A stretch of 64,000 bases of DNA from Sphingobacteriales bacterium. Lineage in GTDB: Bacteria; Bacteroidota; Bacteroidia; Chitinophagales; Chitinophagaceae. The stretch lies in the NCBI GenBank assembly GCA_016219985.1, contig JACRJO010000003.1:1-64000 (forward strand), read 5' to 3'. Of the stretch, positions 1 through 6,983 are shown one piece after another (position 1 is the first letter of the stretch; every line of letters starts with the position of its first letter). The position numbers and the translations under genes are program-made. Under the pieces are notes generated by a model. The model ran no database searches. It had not been told where the DNA came from and was given only the letters and a program-made list of their open reading frames with translations.

Positions 1-237
1 AAGACTGATCGTGCTCACATTGGCCACTTTAGTGACAAAATAAGTGGTTACGGTCCCCTTGATCCCCTTTGAAGCAGAATCAGGATTGATCCGCCATTCA
101 CAGCGGTGATAGGTCACATCAATATTGGCACCCGTACCGCTGTACCCTGTGGTCTGGGCAAAGGAACTAAGGGCCTGGCAGGTAACCAGGGCCGAAAACA
201 GAAAGATGGTTTTGAAATATTTGTACAATTCATTCAT
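1..237 (-). CDS. M1 family metallopeptidase, N-terminal fragment (runs off the window)
   Basis: The first 79 codons are present; the rest lies to the left of the window. A signal peptide (MNELYKYFKTIFLFSALVTC...SSFAQ) is followed by the motif NIDVTYHRCEWRINPDS and KGIKGTVTTYFVTKVANVSTISL. This is the usual opening of the secreted M1 zinc aminopeptidases of Bacteroidota, many of which carry a T9SS tail. The catalytic HExxH region is outside the window, so activity cannot be checked. The ATG at 235-237 directly precedes the signal peptide. Family assignment rests on recalled similarity of the N-terminal beta-domain only. Confidence 0.7.
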   Translation of the reverse strand, partial: MNELYKYFKTIFLFSALVTCQALSSFAQTTGYSGTGANIDVTYHRCEWRINPDSASKGIKGTVTTYFVTKVANVSTISL

Positions 238-717
238 AGGGCTGACTTTAAAAACACAGATCCTGTTACCAGTATCCGGCCGGCCCCGCGGTTACACGGG
301 TTCAAAAAAAAGAAAAAGCAATACGACCGCTCTAAGGAAAATAACAGGCGTGAAAGAAAATCTGCCCAATGCAGAAGGATGCAGGAATACTGTTTTCATT
401 AAATACGGATATTACTTCAGCAGTATAAAATTCGGCTAAAAAAAAATCAATACCAATCGGTATAAACACGCTGTTTTTGTAAGCAAATTATTTAGGCGCG
501 CTATTTAAAAACACTTATTGCCGTCGCGGATCCCGCGACTGAAAACAGACCAGGCCTACCCCCCGTTCCATTTGGCGGAACCGCTCGTCCCTTTCCGGAG
601 AACGGTTCCGGTTTTTCCAAACGGATTATCCGGGCCGGCTGCGGACCCGGGAGCATGGCAATTTGAATCAGATCAATCCTGCAAAAAATAGTACTTTTAT
701 CCGATCAAGTAATACAC
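238..717. other. 480-nt intergenic region with three inverted repeats
   Basis: No convincing gene is seen. Three structures stand out: a perfect palindrome ATACC-AATC-GGTAT at 450-463, a 7-bp stem with 3-nt loop GTCGCGG-ATC-CCGCGAC at 523-539, and GGAACCG...CGGTTCC near 572-601. The last is followed by GGTTTTT on the + strand. The first could be an operator for the divergent genes on either side. No clean TAnnTTTG promoter is visible for pdxA. Confidence 0.35.
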
Positions 718-1800
718 ATGACCCCTCCCAAACCCATTATCGGCATATCCTGCGGCGACCTGAACGGAATAGGAATTGAACTGATTATCAAGACATTTTC
801 GGATAACCGGATACTGGAGCATTGCACCCCGGTTATTTTCGCTTCCAATAAAGTCATTAATTTTTACCGGAAAGCCATCCCGGAAATCAACCTGAATTAC
901 AGCAGCACCAAAGAATACAACCGGATCAATCCCAAGCAGGTGAATCTCTTTAACTGCTGGGAAGAAGACGTAGCCGTTACCCCCGGCCAGCTTACAGATA
1001 CCGGTGGCAAATACGCGGTTCTTTCGCTGCAGACTGCGGTGGCGGCCCTGAAACAAAAACATATTGACGGCCTGGTTACCGCGCCTGTTCATAAAAAAAA
1101 TATCCAGTCGCCCGAATTCAATTTTACGGGGCATACCCCTTACCTGAAACAGATGTTTGGGGTAAACGATGTGGTAATGATGCTTTGCGCCGGTGATTTC
1201 CGGGTGGCGCTGGTGACGGAACATGTCCCGGTGGGGGAAATCGCCAAACAGATCACCCGCGAAAAAATTGTAAGCAAACTTACCCTGATCCACCAAAGCC
1301 TGCAGAAGGATTTTGGTATTGATAAACCCCGGATCGCTGTCCTGGGATTAAACCCGCATGCGGGAGATGAGGGCCTGATCGGCAATGAAGAAGAAACCAT
1401 TATCAAACCCGCTATCAAAGACGCCAAGAACAGCAATATGCTGGTGGTGGGTCCTTACAGCGCCGATGCATTCTTTGCCCGCCGGAGTTTCGAACGTTTT
1501 GATGCCGTGTTAGCGATGTACCACGACCAGGGCCTGATCCCGTTTAAAACCCTCGCTACCGGGGAGGGCGTGAATTTCACGGCCGGACTCCCGGTGGTAC
1601 GCACATCGCCGGACCATGGAGTGGCTTTTGATATCGCGGGAAAGGATAAGGCCGATACCTCTTCCTTTCTTACGGCCATCTTTGAATGTATCGATATTAT
1701 AAACCGGAGAAACGGTTACCTCGAAAACCGGAAAAACCCGTTGCGGAAAATGACCCCTTCCATCCTGGCCAATGCCAAGGATGAGATCATTGAGGAATAA
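718..1800 (+). CDS. pdxA: 4-hydroxythreonine-4-phosphate dehydrogenase PdxA
   Basis: PdxA oxidises 4-phosphohydroxy-L-threonine to an aminoketone phosphate that PdxJ condenses with DXP in pyridoxal 5'-phosphate synthesis (cytosol). At 360 residues it has family length. The metal-ligand histidines are recognisable: H139 in TGHTPY, H214 in LNPHAGDEG and H269 in MYHDQGLIPFK. The conserved SPDHG (H300) and IAGK segments are also present. The N-terminal motif is GDLNGIG (13-19) where GDPxGIG is usual. It is monocistronic here and converges with the LolA-like gene with only 8 nt between stop codons. Confidence 0.95.
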   Translation: MTPPKPIIGISCGDLNGIGIELIIKTFSDNRILEHCTPVIFASNKVINFYRKAIPEINLNYSSTKEYNRINPKQVNLFNCWEEDVAVTPGQLTDTGGKYAVLSLQTAVAALKQKHIDGLVTAPVHKKNIQSPEFNFTGHTPYLKQMFGVNDVVMMLCAGDFRVALVTEHVPVGEIAKQITREKIVSKLTLIHQSLQKDFGIDKPRIAVLGLNPHAGDEGLIGNEEETIIKPAIKDAKNSNMLVVGPYSADAFFARRSFERFDAVLAMYHDQGLIPFKTLATGEGVNFTAGLPVVRTSPDHGVAFDIAGKDKADTSSFLTAIFECIDIINRRNGYLENRKNPLRKMTPSILANAKDEIIEE

Positions 1801-1808
1801 AAACTTTA

Positions 1809-2501
1809 TTAGTTGAAAATGGAATCAGGAACCCCTTTGTTGATGATATAAGAGGTATAACTGATTTCCACCTTTCCTTTTTTAGATTTTGTCTCACCGG
1901 CTTTTTCTTTCCCGGTGCCATTATCATAATCAATAGTCACCCCCTTGGGCAGTTTATAGTCCCTGGTATTAAAACTCAGTTCCACCTTATCGGGCAGCCC
2001 CCATTCGGCATAGTTCTTATAACTCATCCCTAATTCGTAGGTGCCGTTTTCCTTTGTACTGATCACGGAACGGATCACGAGCAGCCGGCTTTCATCAATA
2101 TACAGGGTGGCGCGGGTGATATTTTCCGCGTCACTGAGCGGGAAGATCCGGATCACTTTGCACTGGATGCCCCCGGTTTTCTCTGTGCCGCCTTCCACTG
2201 CTTCAAAATCGGTCAGCCCTAATACATTGTTCATATTCACATTGGCCGAGCCCTTGGGAATAAACGACACCCCGCTTTCGTTTTTGATCTTCAGTTTATC
2301 GGGCTTTTTATAATATACTTTAATCGTGGCGACCGGCGCCTTGATAAAAACCACATTGGTCTTCATTTTACCAGTGGCGGTATAATCATCCACCCTGTCA
2401 TATTTCGCTTTTACTTTTTGCAATAATTCTTTGGCTCCCTGGGCCCGGGCAGTGGAAAACAGGATACAGGCTGAGAGCAGTAGCGGGAAAACAGGTTTCA
2501 T
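1809..2501 (-). CDS. LolA-like periplasmic lipoprotein-sorting family protein
   Basis: 230 residues with a signal peptide (MKPVFPLLLSACILFSTARA|Q), then the LolA/LolB-fold pattern: a KAKYDRVDDYTATGKM start, strands rich in KPDKLKIKN, and a DESRLLVIRSVIST strand. LolA proteins carry acyl chains of lipoproteins across the periplasm; Bacteroidota have several paralogues of uncertain cargo. The C-terminal third is lysine- and glycine-rich. It is the last gene of a three-gene operon behind an ABC-2 exporter (9-nt gap), so the exporter and this protein may serve the same substrate. That link is inference. Confidence 0.75.
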   Translation of the reverse strand: MKPVFPLLLSACILFSTARAQGAKELLQKVKAKYDRVDDYTATGKMKTNVVFIKAPVATIKVYYKKPDKLKIKNESGVSFIPKGSANVNMNNVLGLTDFEAVEGGTEKTGGIQCKVIRIFPLSDAENITRATLYIDESRLLVIRSVISTKENGTYELGMSYKNYAEWGLPDKVELSFNTRDYKLPKGVTIDYDNGTGKEKAGETKSKKGKVEISYTSYIINKGVPDSIFN

Positions 2502-2510
2502 ACAATTGTA

Positions 2511-3395
2511 TTAGCTTAAAATATCTTTTTTACTAAAGGAACGGATACTGACCCCCAAAAAAAGCAGGATATAACCGGTAAGGATCAGCCCGCTTCGCAG
2601 GAGGGCGGCAGGATTTTCAATGGAGCCGGTGATCGTGGCCCCCTCTGCATTCTTTTCCACATAAAAAAATCCTTTCCAGCCCAGCATATGCGTGGTGAAG
2701 GACCAGGGATTCACGGTTTCCTCAAATACCGGGACACGGAGCTGCTGCACGATCGTAAACACAATCACCACGCATACAGTCGCCACAATGGGGCCGAGTG
2801 AGTTTTCGGAAAAAACGGAGAACATCAGCGCCATAGCGGCAATACAGGTAAGCGCCAGGGCGGCAAAAACAAAGGCGGCAAAAAAACGCCAGATCACATC
2901 CCCGGCCTTCATAATATGCATATCGGTTTCTTTGAACACCACCAGGTCCTCGGTGCCGAATATCAGCATGCTGCCCAGTAAGGCAAAAAGCGCCATCCAG
3001 GCCAGTAACAATACCACATACACCGTACTCGCTGCGAATTTGGCCAGCAGCAGCTGTGTACGGGTGACCGGTTTGCCGGCAAGCAGGCGGAGCGTGCCCA
3101 GGCTGGCTTCGCCCGAGATCATATCCCCGGCGATCAATGCCACCAGCAGCGGCACATGGACCAGGATCATGTGGAGTACAGCCACGCATACAAAATACCC
3201 GTTCAGGATCTTTTCATAGGGAATTTCGAATGTATCCGACTGGCTTTCGGTATAAAACTGGACAAAATCCCTGCCGTTCACTTTCAGGGCAAATTGCACT
3301 AACAAAATGATTACGGCAATCGCCCCGAAGGCAATAAATGTCCGGGGCCGTTTGAATATTTTGTACAATTCTATTTTCAGCAGCTCTGTAAACAT
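2511..3395 (-). CDS. ABC-2 type exporter permease
   Basis: 294 residues with an N-terminal cytoplasmic segment (MFTELLKIELYKIFKRPRTF) and about six hydrophobic helices: near residues 20-38, 68-92, 115-140, 168-192, 200-215 and 272-288. The GEASLGTLRLLAGKPVTR segment after the second helix is typical of ABC-2 membrane proteins that build GldF/NosY-like exporters. Its ATG directly abuts the stop codon of the ATPase gene (TAG|ATG), implying translational coupling. The substrate cannot be read from the sequence. Confidence 0.9.
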   Translation of the reverse strand: MFTELLKIELYKIFKRPRTFIAFGAIAVIILLVQFALKVNGRDFVQFYTESQSDTFEIPYEKILNGYFVCVAVLHMILVHVPLLVALIAGDMISGEASLGTLRLLAGKPVTRTQLLLAKFAASTVYVVLLLAWMALFALLGSMLIFGTEDLVVFKETDMHIMKAGDVIWRFFAAFVFAALALTCIAAMALMFSVFSENSLGPIVATVCVVIVFTIVQQLRVPVFEETVNPWSFTTHMLGWKGFFYVEKNAEGATITGSIENPAALLRSGLILTGYILLFLGVSIRSFSKKDILS

Positions 3396-4304
3396 CTACC
3401 GCTTTGTTAATGATAAAAAATAATCTTCCAGGGAGTTCAGGGGACGAAGGCTGAGTACCGGGATCCCTTTCTCCACCAGTTGCCGGTTCAACTCCGGGAT
3501 CTGCTGTTTATTAAATTCCATCCGGATGGCCCCGTTCACCGGCTCTTTCAATGTACCAGCCCAGCCTGATTGCCGGAGAAAGGCCAGCGCGCCCAGGGTA
3601 TCGGGTGTAACCAGTTCCACGATGGATTGTTCCGGGTTCAGCAATTCGCTGACACGGCCCTCCACTACCTTTTCCCCCTTATGAATGATCAGCAACTGAT
3701 CGGCCACCATTTCCATTTCACCCAGCAAATGGGAAGAGACCAGCAGGGTTTTACCGAGTTCCTTACTGAGATGGAGGATCAGGTTACGCATATCCGCAAT
3801 CCCCTGCGGATCCAGCCCGTTGGCCGGCTCATCTAATATCACCAGTTCCGGATCGTGTATAAGGGCGGTAGCCAGTCCCAGCCGCTGTTTCATTCCCTGG
3901 GAATAGGTCTTCACTTTGCTCTCTGCCCGGTCGGCAAGTCCTACGAGAGCCAGCTGATCCATTATTTTTTTTTCGGAAACTTTCACCGCACTGAGCCGGG
4001 AAAAGATGCGGAGGTTTTCTTTTGCCGTCAGGTATTTGTATAAATCCGGCTTTTCAATAATAGCGCCGGTCCTCCGGAGAATTTCTTTCCGGTGCTTCTT
4101 CAGGTTCATCCCGAAGATCTCGATGGTTCCGCTGCTGGGTTCGACCAGGGTCAGCAGCATCCGGATCGTGGTGGATTTACCAGCCCCGTTTTGACCCAGG
4201 AATCCATAGACCTGTCCCTGCCCGACACTAAACGACAAGTCCCTTACCGCTTTAATATCGCCAAAATCTTTGCTGAGTTGTTCTGCCCGGATTACCTGGT
4301 TCAT
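3396..4304 (-). CDS. ABC transporter ATP-binding protein (exporter, CcmA/GldA-like)
   Basis: 302 residues. Walker A GQNGAGKST (37-45), signature YSQGMKQRLG (134-143), Walker B LVILDEP (154-160) and the H-loop SSH (190-192) are all intact, followed by a ~90-residue C-terminal extension common in the DrrA/CcmA-like subfamily. It powers the permease encoded immediately downstream. The GldA-like resemblance is generic; gliding genes are not adjacent, so no gene symbol is given. Confidence 0.92.
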   Translation of the reverse strand: MNQVIRAEQLSKDFGDIKAVRDLSFSVGQGQVYGFLGQNGAGKSTTIRMLLTLVEPSSGTIEIFGMNLKKHRKEILRRTGAIIEKPDLYKYLTAKENLRIFSRLSAVKVSEKKIMDQLALVGLADRAESKVKTYSQGMKQRLGLATALIHDPELVILDEPANGLDPQGIADMRNLILHLSKELGKTLLVSSHLLGEMEMVADQLLIIHKGEKVVEGRVSELLNPEQSIVELVTPDTLGALAFLRQSGWAGTLKEPVNGAIRMEFNKQQIPELNRQLVEKGIPVLSLRPLNSLEDYFLSLTKR

Positions 4305-4320
4305 TCCCGATTGTTACCGG

Positions 4321-4349
4321 CAAAAGTATTAAAGGTTCACCCCTGTCAA
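4321..4349 (-). promoter_or_regulatory. Bacteroidota-type promoter of the ABC/LolA operon
   Basis: Read on the minus strand: TTG (4349-4347), an 18-nt spacer, then TACTTTTG (4328-4321), an exact match to the TAnnTTTG -7 element used by Bacteroidota sigma-A. It predicts a leader of about 10 nt before the ATG at 4304. Confidence 0.7.
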
Positions 4350-4391
4350 TGAAGTATTTGCCGGTTTAAGAAAATATTTTTAAAAAAATAC

Positions 4392-4422
4392 TTGCATTTA
4401 TTACGCACATGGAGTAGGTTTG
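4392..4422 (+). promoter_or_regulatory. Promoter of the FnIII-like gene
   Basis: TTG (4392-4394), a 20-nt spacer, then TAGGTTTG (4415-4422), a perfect TAnnTTTG element. An A/T-rich stretch lies just upstream. The predicted transcription start is near 4429, within TTCGATTCG (4426-4434), giving a leader of about 170 nt. Confidence 0.75.
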
Positions 4423-4598
4423 TTTTCGATTCGGAAAACCACATTTAACCACGTAAAACTACGATATTCGTCCGTACCAGGCCACCATCCTCCAACCTTC
4501 CCGGTACGCCGTTTTTGTAGAGATCACAGGAACCTGGAATCCGAAGCATCCAATATTTCTGTGGGCCATTTGAACAAGTATTCAAAAAAGCCTGAGAA
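4423..4598 (+). other. Long 5' leader with possible attenuator hairpin
   Basis: CGTACC (4473-4478) can pair with GGTACG (4503-4508), followed by CCGTTTTTG. The 24-nt loop makes this weak as a terminator. No ORF in the leader looks coding. Confidence 0.3.
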
Positions 4599-4997
4599 AT
4601 GTCAATTCAATTTTTAGCCTCTATTGCACTCTTCCTGCAGCTGTCCGCCCCGGCACAGGATCCACCTGTTGAGGCTATCCCTTTTACAAGTCAATCCACC
4701 CCTGCTGTTGCTGCCGCCCATCCTTCTTTTATGGAAATGAAAGCCGTGATCATCCACCAGAAAATCCAGCTCAACTGGAAAGTGGAAGGTAACCAGGCGA
4801 TCAATTTTTTTGAGATAGAGAAAAGCACGGACGGAAAAAATTTCAAACTGGCGGCCCTGGTATTCGGTACCGATAACCCGGAAGCCGGTTCCTACCTGTT
4901 TTATGAGAAAGCCCCCGGGAAAAAAATAACCTACCGGATCCGGCTGATCAGCAAGGATAAGCAGGTAATTCTTTCAGAACGGGTTACAACCGGTTAA
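4599..4997 (+). CDS. Secreted FnIII-like domain protein of unknown function
   Basis: 132 residues with a short signal peptide (MSIQFLASIALFLQLSAPAQ), a Pro/Ala/Thr-rich linker to about residue 43, then one beta-domain with QLNWKV, NFFEIEKSTDGKNF and ITYRIRLISKD. The same motif pattern (LKWETAS, HFEIERSTDGANF, VYYRLRSVDADG) occurs in the T9SS protein at 9364-10665, where it precedes the sorting tail. Here no sorting tail is present. Function is unknown; the fold call is from motif similarity within the window. Confidence 0.7.
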   Translation: MSIQFLASIALFLQLSAPAQDPPVEAIPFTSQSTPAVAAAHPSFMEMKAVIIHQKIQLNWKVEGNQAINFFEIEKSTDGKNFKLAALVFGTDNPEAGSYLFYEKAPGKKITYRIRLISKDKQVILSERVTTG

Positions 4998-5013
4998 TTT
5001 TTAAATCGACCCT

Positions 5014-5157
5014 ATGAGCCAGAAAATAAGTAAATCATTGAAAGAGCAGGCCGGCCGTTTGAAGAAAGCGGTGGAAAAACTGCTCCGGGTCCCGGCAAAG
5101 AAAACACCCCGGCTGGCATTGCTGCCGGTCCGAAATCATAACAGGGTCCCTTATTAG
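5014..5157 (+). CDS. Small basic protein, 47 residues, unknown
   Basis: ATG at 5014, stop TAG at 5155-5157, 16 nt after the FnIII-like gene and followed 36 nt later by a strong terminator. It would therefore sit on the same transcript. The product begins MSQKISKSLKEQAGRLKKAV and is Lys/Arg-rich; the first 30 residues could form an amphipathic helix. There is no clear ribosome binding site, which is normal in this phylum. I do not recognise a family. Confidence 0.4.
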   Translation: MSQKISKSLKEQAGRLKKAVEKLLRVPAKKTPRLALLPVRNHNRVPY

Positions 5158-5192
5158 ACCCTGCAACTTTCATACACTTAGAGTATCCAAAA

Positions 5193-5227
5193 GAGACGAG
5201 GCCCTTTTTCTAAAGGGCCTTCTCGTT
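5193..5227 (+). terminator. Intrinsic terminator after the FnIII-like/small-protein transcript
   Basis: AGGCCCTTT (5199-5207), loop TTCT, AAAGGGCCT (5212-5220), then TCTCGTTTTA. The outer GAG/CTC bases extend the stem. Confidence 0.85.
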
Positions 5228-5231
5228 TTAC

Positions 5232-5321
5232 AATGAAAATTGAACATGGAGCATTGAAAATTGAAAATTTCACCCCAGGCAATCTAATGCTCAATTTTCA
5301 ATGCTCCATATTCAATGCTCA
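5232..5321. repeat. Imperfect inverted phrase repeat (TTGAA/CATGGAGCAT words)
   Basis: The left half contains AATGAAAATTGAACATGG and AGCATTGAAAATTGA. The right half carries their reverse complement in TCAATTTTCAATGCTCC and ATATTCAATGCTCATT. The right arm overlaps the last three codons (Asn-Glu-His-stop) of the winged-helix gene. Confidence 0.75.
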
Positions 5322-5605
5322 TTCCTGCCCAAATAACCCTGCAGGTTGGTTACATACTCCTCGAAAGCCCGGATTCCCTGCGGCGTGATGCGGCAGGTGG
5401 TCTGCGGGTAATTATCGCGGAACTGCTTTTGCACATCAATATAACCGGCCTCTTTTAATTTCTGTATCTGCACACTCAGGTTACCGGCCGTGGCATTCGT
5501 CTTCTCCTTAATAAACGTAAACTCCGCTTCCTTTACACTGATCAGCAGTGACATAACAGCCAGCCTCAGCTGCGAATGCAATATGGGATCAAGATCTTTA
5601 AACAT
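5312..5605 (-). CDS. Winged-helix transcriptional regulator (MarR/HTH_27-like)
   Basis: 97 residues from the ATG at 5603-5605, which gives the natural start MFKDLDPILHSQLRLAVM. An upstream extension of the frame is only coding shadow. A helix-turn-helix/wing pattern is visible: LAVMSLLISVKEAEFTFIKE, then NLSVQIQKLKEAGYIDVQK, then the wing PQTTCRITPQGIRAFEEY. Such short regulators typically lie directly behind a multi-pass membrane protein in Bacteroidota, as here (43-nt gap), and may act on that operon. Ligand unknown. Confidence 0.85.
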   Translation of the reverse strand: MFKDLDPILHSQLRLAVMSLLISVKEAEFTFIKEKTNATAGNLSVQIQKLKEAGYIDVQKQFRDNYPQTTCRITPQGIRAFEEYVTNLQGYLGRNEH

Positions 5606-5648
5606 ATTGTGCCATACGATGCTTTTGGGGTTCTCGCATACTGGGGTA

Positions 5649-6233
5649 TTAAGGATTGTCCTGCCTGTTTCGCCTCCGGAGCAGGTAGGCCGGGATAATA
5701 TAGCTGAATAAAATAGCCGCGGCGGCAAACAGCATCTGGTAGTCGTAGGAGGCAAAAGTGGACGCAATGGCCAGGACCCAGGCGATCACCCCGCCTGCCG
5801 CGAAGGGCCGGAAGCGGACCATCCGGCCGGTAACAAATGTACCCAGCCCGTACATCATAATGAAATAGGGGAACACATTGGTGCCCCAGCCCTGCCGGCT
5901 CAGGATCACGATCAGCAGGAAAAAGCTGATCGCCATACCGGCCCAGAGATGTTGTAAACTTTCATCCACATAGGTCAGGACCTTCCGGTTTTTTTCATCC
6001 CTTTGTCCCTGGTAAAAAGTAAACGCAAACCCGCCCAGGGTGATCAGCCATACCAGGTAATGCTTTTCATACGCCAGAAAATGCTTCAGGATAAATTGCC
6101 CGGTACATCCAATAAAAGTCAGCCAGCCCCATACGAGGAAATAAATGCTTTTATCCGACATGGTTTGCCGCGTCTTGCTGATCATCGACTGGATCAGCTG
6201 CAGGCTTTGCTCCGGTGAAAATTTTTCTTCCAT
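5649..6233 (-). CDS. Multi-pass inner-membrane protein of unknown function
   Basis: 194 residues. A ~30-residue soluble N-terminus (EEKFSPEQSLQLIQSMISKTRQ) is followed by about six hydrophobic helices in pairs, and the protein ends in a basic LLRRRNRQ tail. It has no motif I can tie to a function. It is paired with the downstream winged-helix regulator; this arrangement recurs in the phylum, so the regulator may respond to or control this protein. That is inference. Confidence 0.75.
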   Translation of the reverse strand: MEEKFSPEQSLQLIQSMISKTRQTMSDKSIYFLVWGWLTFIGCTGQFILKHFLAYEKHYLVWLITLGGFAFTFYQGQRDEKNRKVLTYVDESLQHLWAGMAISFFLLIVILSRQGWGTNVFPYFIMMYGLGTFVTGRMVRFRPFAAGGVIAWVLAIASTFASYDYQMLFAAAAILFSYIIPAYLLRRRNRQDNP

Positions 6234-6252
6234 GATTGGTGAATACTACATT

Positions 6253-6283
6253 AAAAAAACCGGGAAACGGCCTGTTTCCCGGT
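6253..6283 (-). terminator. Intrinsic terminator after the TonB receptor operon
   Basis: Perfect 10-bp stem ACCGGGAAAC (6259-6268) / GTTTCCCGGT (6274-6283), followed on the minus strand by seven T (6259-6253). It lies 15 nt after the stop codon of the 215-residue gene. Confidence 0.9.
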
Positions 6284-6297
6284 ACTCGTTTCTGCCA

Positions 6298-6945
6298 TTA
6301 TTTACAACCCTCTGCTTCCTTTTCACAAATCTGCTTTCCCCAGTTGGGATGCAGTTCACTAACGGGTTTGAAGCTGTTGAATAATTCCAGCGCTTTATCC
6401 AGCTGGGGTTTGGCTGTGCCGCAGCCACCGCCAAATTGTTCCGGGGTGTTCTTCAGCGATACGCCGTTAAACCAGTAGGGACGCGGGTTGGCCGGATCCT
6501 GGTTCATGGCATCCTGGCTGTATTGCTGGATCTTCTGCCCGAACTCCATCCAGCGCTGCATCGGGTTCACCAGCATGCGGAGCGAGGTATTCATCGCTTT
6601 CAGCAGGCTGATCTCACTGTTATTCTTTTCGATGGCTTCCGCCTTGGCCAGCAACTGGTCCACTTTGTCGGCCACCATATCATTATCGGCCACCACGTTT
6701 TTGATATAAGCCAGCGTGATCTGGCAATAAGCGGCATAATAATAGGGCAGCCATTGCGTCTTCTCCGCATCCCCGATCCGCTCAAAATTGGCGGCGATGT
6801 CCGTGAGCCGGGCTATTTCATTATGACTGACGGCACTGTCAATGTCGGCGATATTCTTTTTCATCGCCCCGGTGAATTTCTCACTCTGGGAAAAAACGGG
6901 TTGCATACAAAGGGCAACCAAGGCCAGCAGGATTGTCTTTTTCAT
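6298..6945 (-). CDS. Periplasmic TPR-like helical protein of unknown function
   Basis: 215 residues with a signal peptide (MKKTILLALVALCMQPVFSQ) and an all-helical body that reads as degenerate tetratricopeptide repeats: WLPYYYAAYCQITLAYI, DQLLAKAEAIEKNNSEISLLKAM, and NQDPANPRPYWFNGVSL. The C-terminus carries two cysteines (QICEKEAEGCK). It follows the TonB-dependent receptor gene after 38 nt and precedes a terminator, so the two are co-transcribed. A role as an accessory to the receptor is inference. Confidence 0.75.
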   Translation of the reverse strand: MKKTILLALVALCMQPVFSQSEKFTGAMKKNIADIDSAVSHNEIARLTDIAANFERIGDAEKTQWLPYYYAAYCQITLAYIKNVVADNDMVADKVDQLLAKAEAIEKNNSEISLLKAMNTSLRMLVNPMQRWMEFGQKIQQYSQDAMNQDPANPRPYWFNGVSLKNTPEQFGGGCGTAKPQLDKALELFNSFKPVSELHPNWGKQICEKEAEGCK

Positions 6946-6983
6946 TCGTGTGCTATTTAAGTTATTATAAGTAATTAAAAAAA

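Noticed and set aside
572..610. GGAACCG/CGGTTCC stem as a plus-strand terminator
   Set aside because: No plus-strand gene ends upstream; the loop is about 16 nt and the T-run is interrupted.
5606..5767. Longer N-terminus for the winged-helix regulator
   Set aside because: It would overlap the upstream membrane-protein gene and encodes low-complexity shadow sequence; ATG 5605 gives the natural domain start.
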